This document shows, in pieces, positions 5,429-5,877 of a stretch of DNA of 5,877 bases (position 1 is its first letter; every line of letters starts with the position of its first letter). The position numbers and the translations under genes are program-made. The stretch comes from Chloroflexota bacterium (GTDB lineage: Bacteria; Chloroflexota; Dehalococcoidia; SHYB01; JACPQI01): NCBI GenBank assembly GCA_016190545.1, contig JACPQI010000021.1:1-5877 (forward strand), written 5' to 3'. The notes under the pieces are model-generated. The model did not search any database. It was not told the DNA's origin and saw only the letters and a list, made by a program, of their open reading frames with translations.

Positions 5429-5877
5429 ATGGCGGAAATGACCAAGACGTTCCCCGTCTTTGACTGCGATGCGCACATCAATGACCCCATGGAGATTTGG
5501 GAGCAGTACGTCCCGGCCAAAGATAAAGAACTAGTTATGAACTCCTACTGGCAGTTCAGGGAATATGCCCCCAACGTCCTGCTCAACGGCCGCAAAATGA
5601 GTTGGGGCGGCTTCAAGCTGGGCAACAACGTGCCCAATCCCATTACCAGCGCCGGCCCCGGCATGACAAAAGCGATCATCCGGACCCTTCGCTCCATAGA
5701 CCTCACCCCGCAGCAGATCGACTACCTGGACCACAAGGGCGCTTACTACGCCAAAGACCGCATCCGCGACCTCGACCTTATGGGCATCGACCAGGTCTTG
5801 GTCATTCCCACGGAGCTTATCCAGCACCTCCCTTTCATAGAGAACCACTGGGGCGCCGCCGCCATGTGCCGGGCCTA
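5429..5877 (+). CDS. Amidohydrolase family 2 (metal-dependent hydrolase/decarboxylase), 5' part
   Basis: The first 149 codons of an open frame that runs off the right edge. ATG 5429 follows GGGAGGT (5415-5421) by seven bases; a second ATG at 5438 lacks such a site. The N-terminus FPVFDCDAHINDPMEIW (residues 8-24) matches the DxDxH opening of amidohydrolase_2 TIM-barrel enzymes related to aminocarboxymuconate-semialdehyde and 2,3-dihydroxybenzoate decarboxylases. D14 and H16 would be the first metal-site residues. The usual second His of an HxH pair is Asn18 here, as in some members of the DxDxH subgroup. RIRDLDLMGIDQVLVIPT (about 109-126) is the conserved second strand region. The later His and Asp metal ligands lie beyond the window. 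A good promoter precedes it, and it diverges from a dehydrogenase, which suggests a shared catabolic role. Substrate and reaction (hydrolysis or decarboxylation) are undetermined. Confidence 0.85.
   Translation, partial: MAEMTKTFPVFDCDAHINDPMEIWEQYVPAKDKELVMNSYWQFREYAPNVLLNGRKMSWGGFKLGNNVPNPITSAGPGMTKAIIRTLRSIDLTPQQIDYLDHKGAYYAKDRIRDLDLMGIDQVLVIPTELIQHLPFIENHWGAAAMCRA

Noticed and set aside
1..5877. CRISPR arrays, toxin-antitoxin pairs, phage genes or attachment sites
   Set aside because: No regularly spaced long repeats, small paired frames, integrase genes or tRNA 3'-end duplications are visible in the window.

Overview
The window looks like a chromosomal stretch from a GC-rich bacterium. 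The best guess is a member of the Chloroflexota, perhaps a Dehalococcoidia/SAR202-like lineage. The argument rests on a lipoprotein with a long Thr/Pro/Ala/Gln linker behind its lipobox, a style common in that phylum, and on an amidohydrolase-2 / zinc-dehydrogenase neighbourhood. No rRNA or other marker gene is present, so the assignment is an inference.

Layout, left to right. Positions 1-408 hold the 3' part of an IS481-like DDE transposase, broken by an in-frame amber codon between two of its catalytic residues. A tentative insertion-sequence end (about 425) lies a few bases before a near-consensus sigma-70 promoter (431-459). This promoter drives tRNA-Ala(CGC) at 472-547, with CCA encoded. 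Next is a solitary extracytoplasmic solute-binding lipoprotein of ABC transporter family 5 (668-2437, TTG start), closed by a strong intrinsic terminator (2461-2494). A polytopic GT-C type membrane glycosyltransferase (2557-4167) follows on the same strand. It converges on a minus-strand zinc-dependent medium-chain dehydrogenase (4183-5223). A divergent intergenic region (5224-5428) separates the dehydrogenase from an amidohydrolase-2 family enzyme that starts at 5429 and runs off the right edge.

How the genes relate. The four protein genes do not form one operon. The binding protein has its own terminator and no permease or ATPase beside it. The glycosyltransferase also stands alone. The dehydrogenase and the amidohydrolase share a divergent control region with a good promoter for the amidohydrolase and a set of (T/C)ATGC repeats spaced 21, 10 and 11 bp apart. 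They are the pair most likely to be co-regulated, perhaps in breakdown of a small organic compound, but no substrate can be read from the sequence.

I see no clearly new biological system here. The points most worth a second look are the helically phased repeats at 5289-5335, the probable non-NAD cofactor preference of the dehydrogenase, the interrupted transposase abutting the tRNA promoter, and the orphan binding protein.
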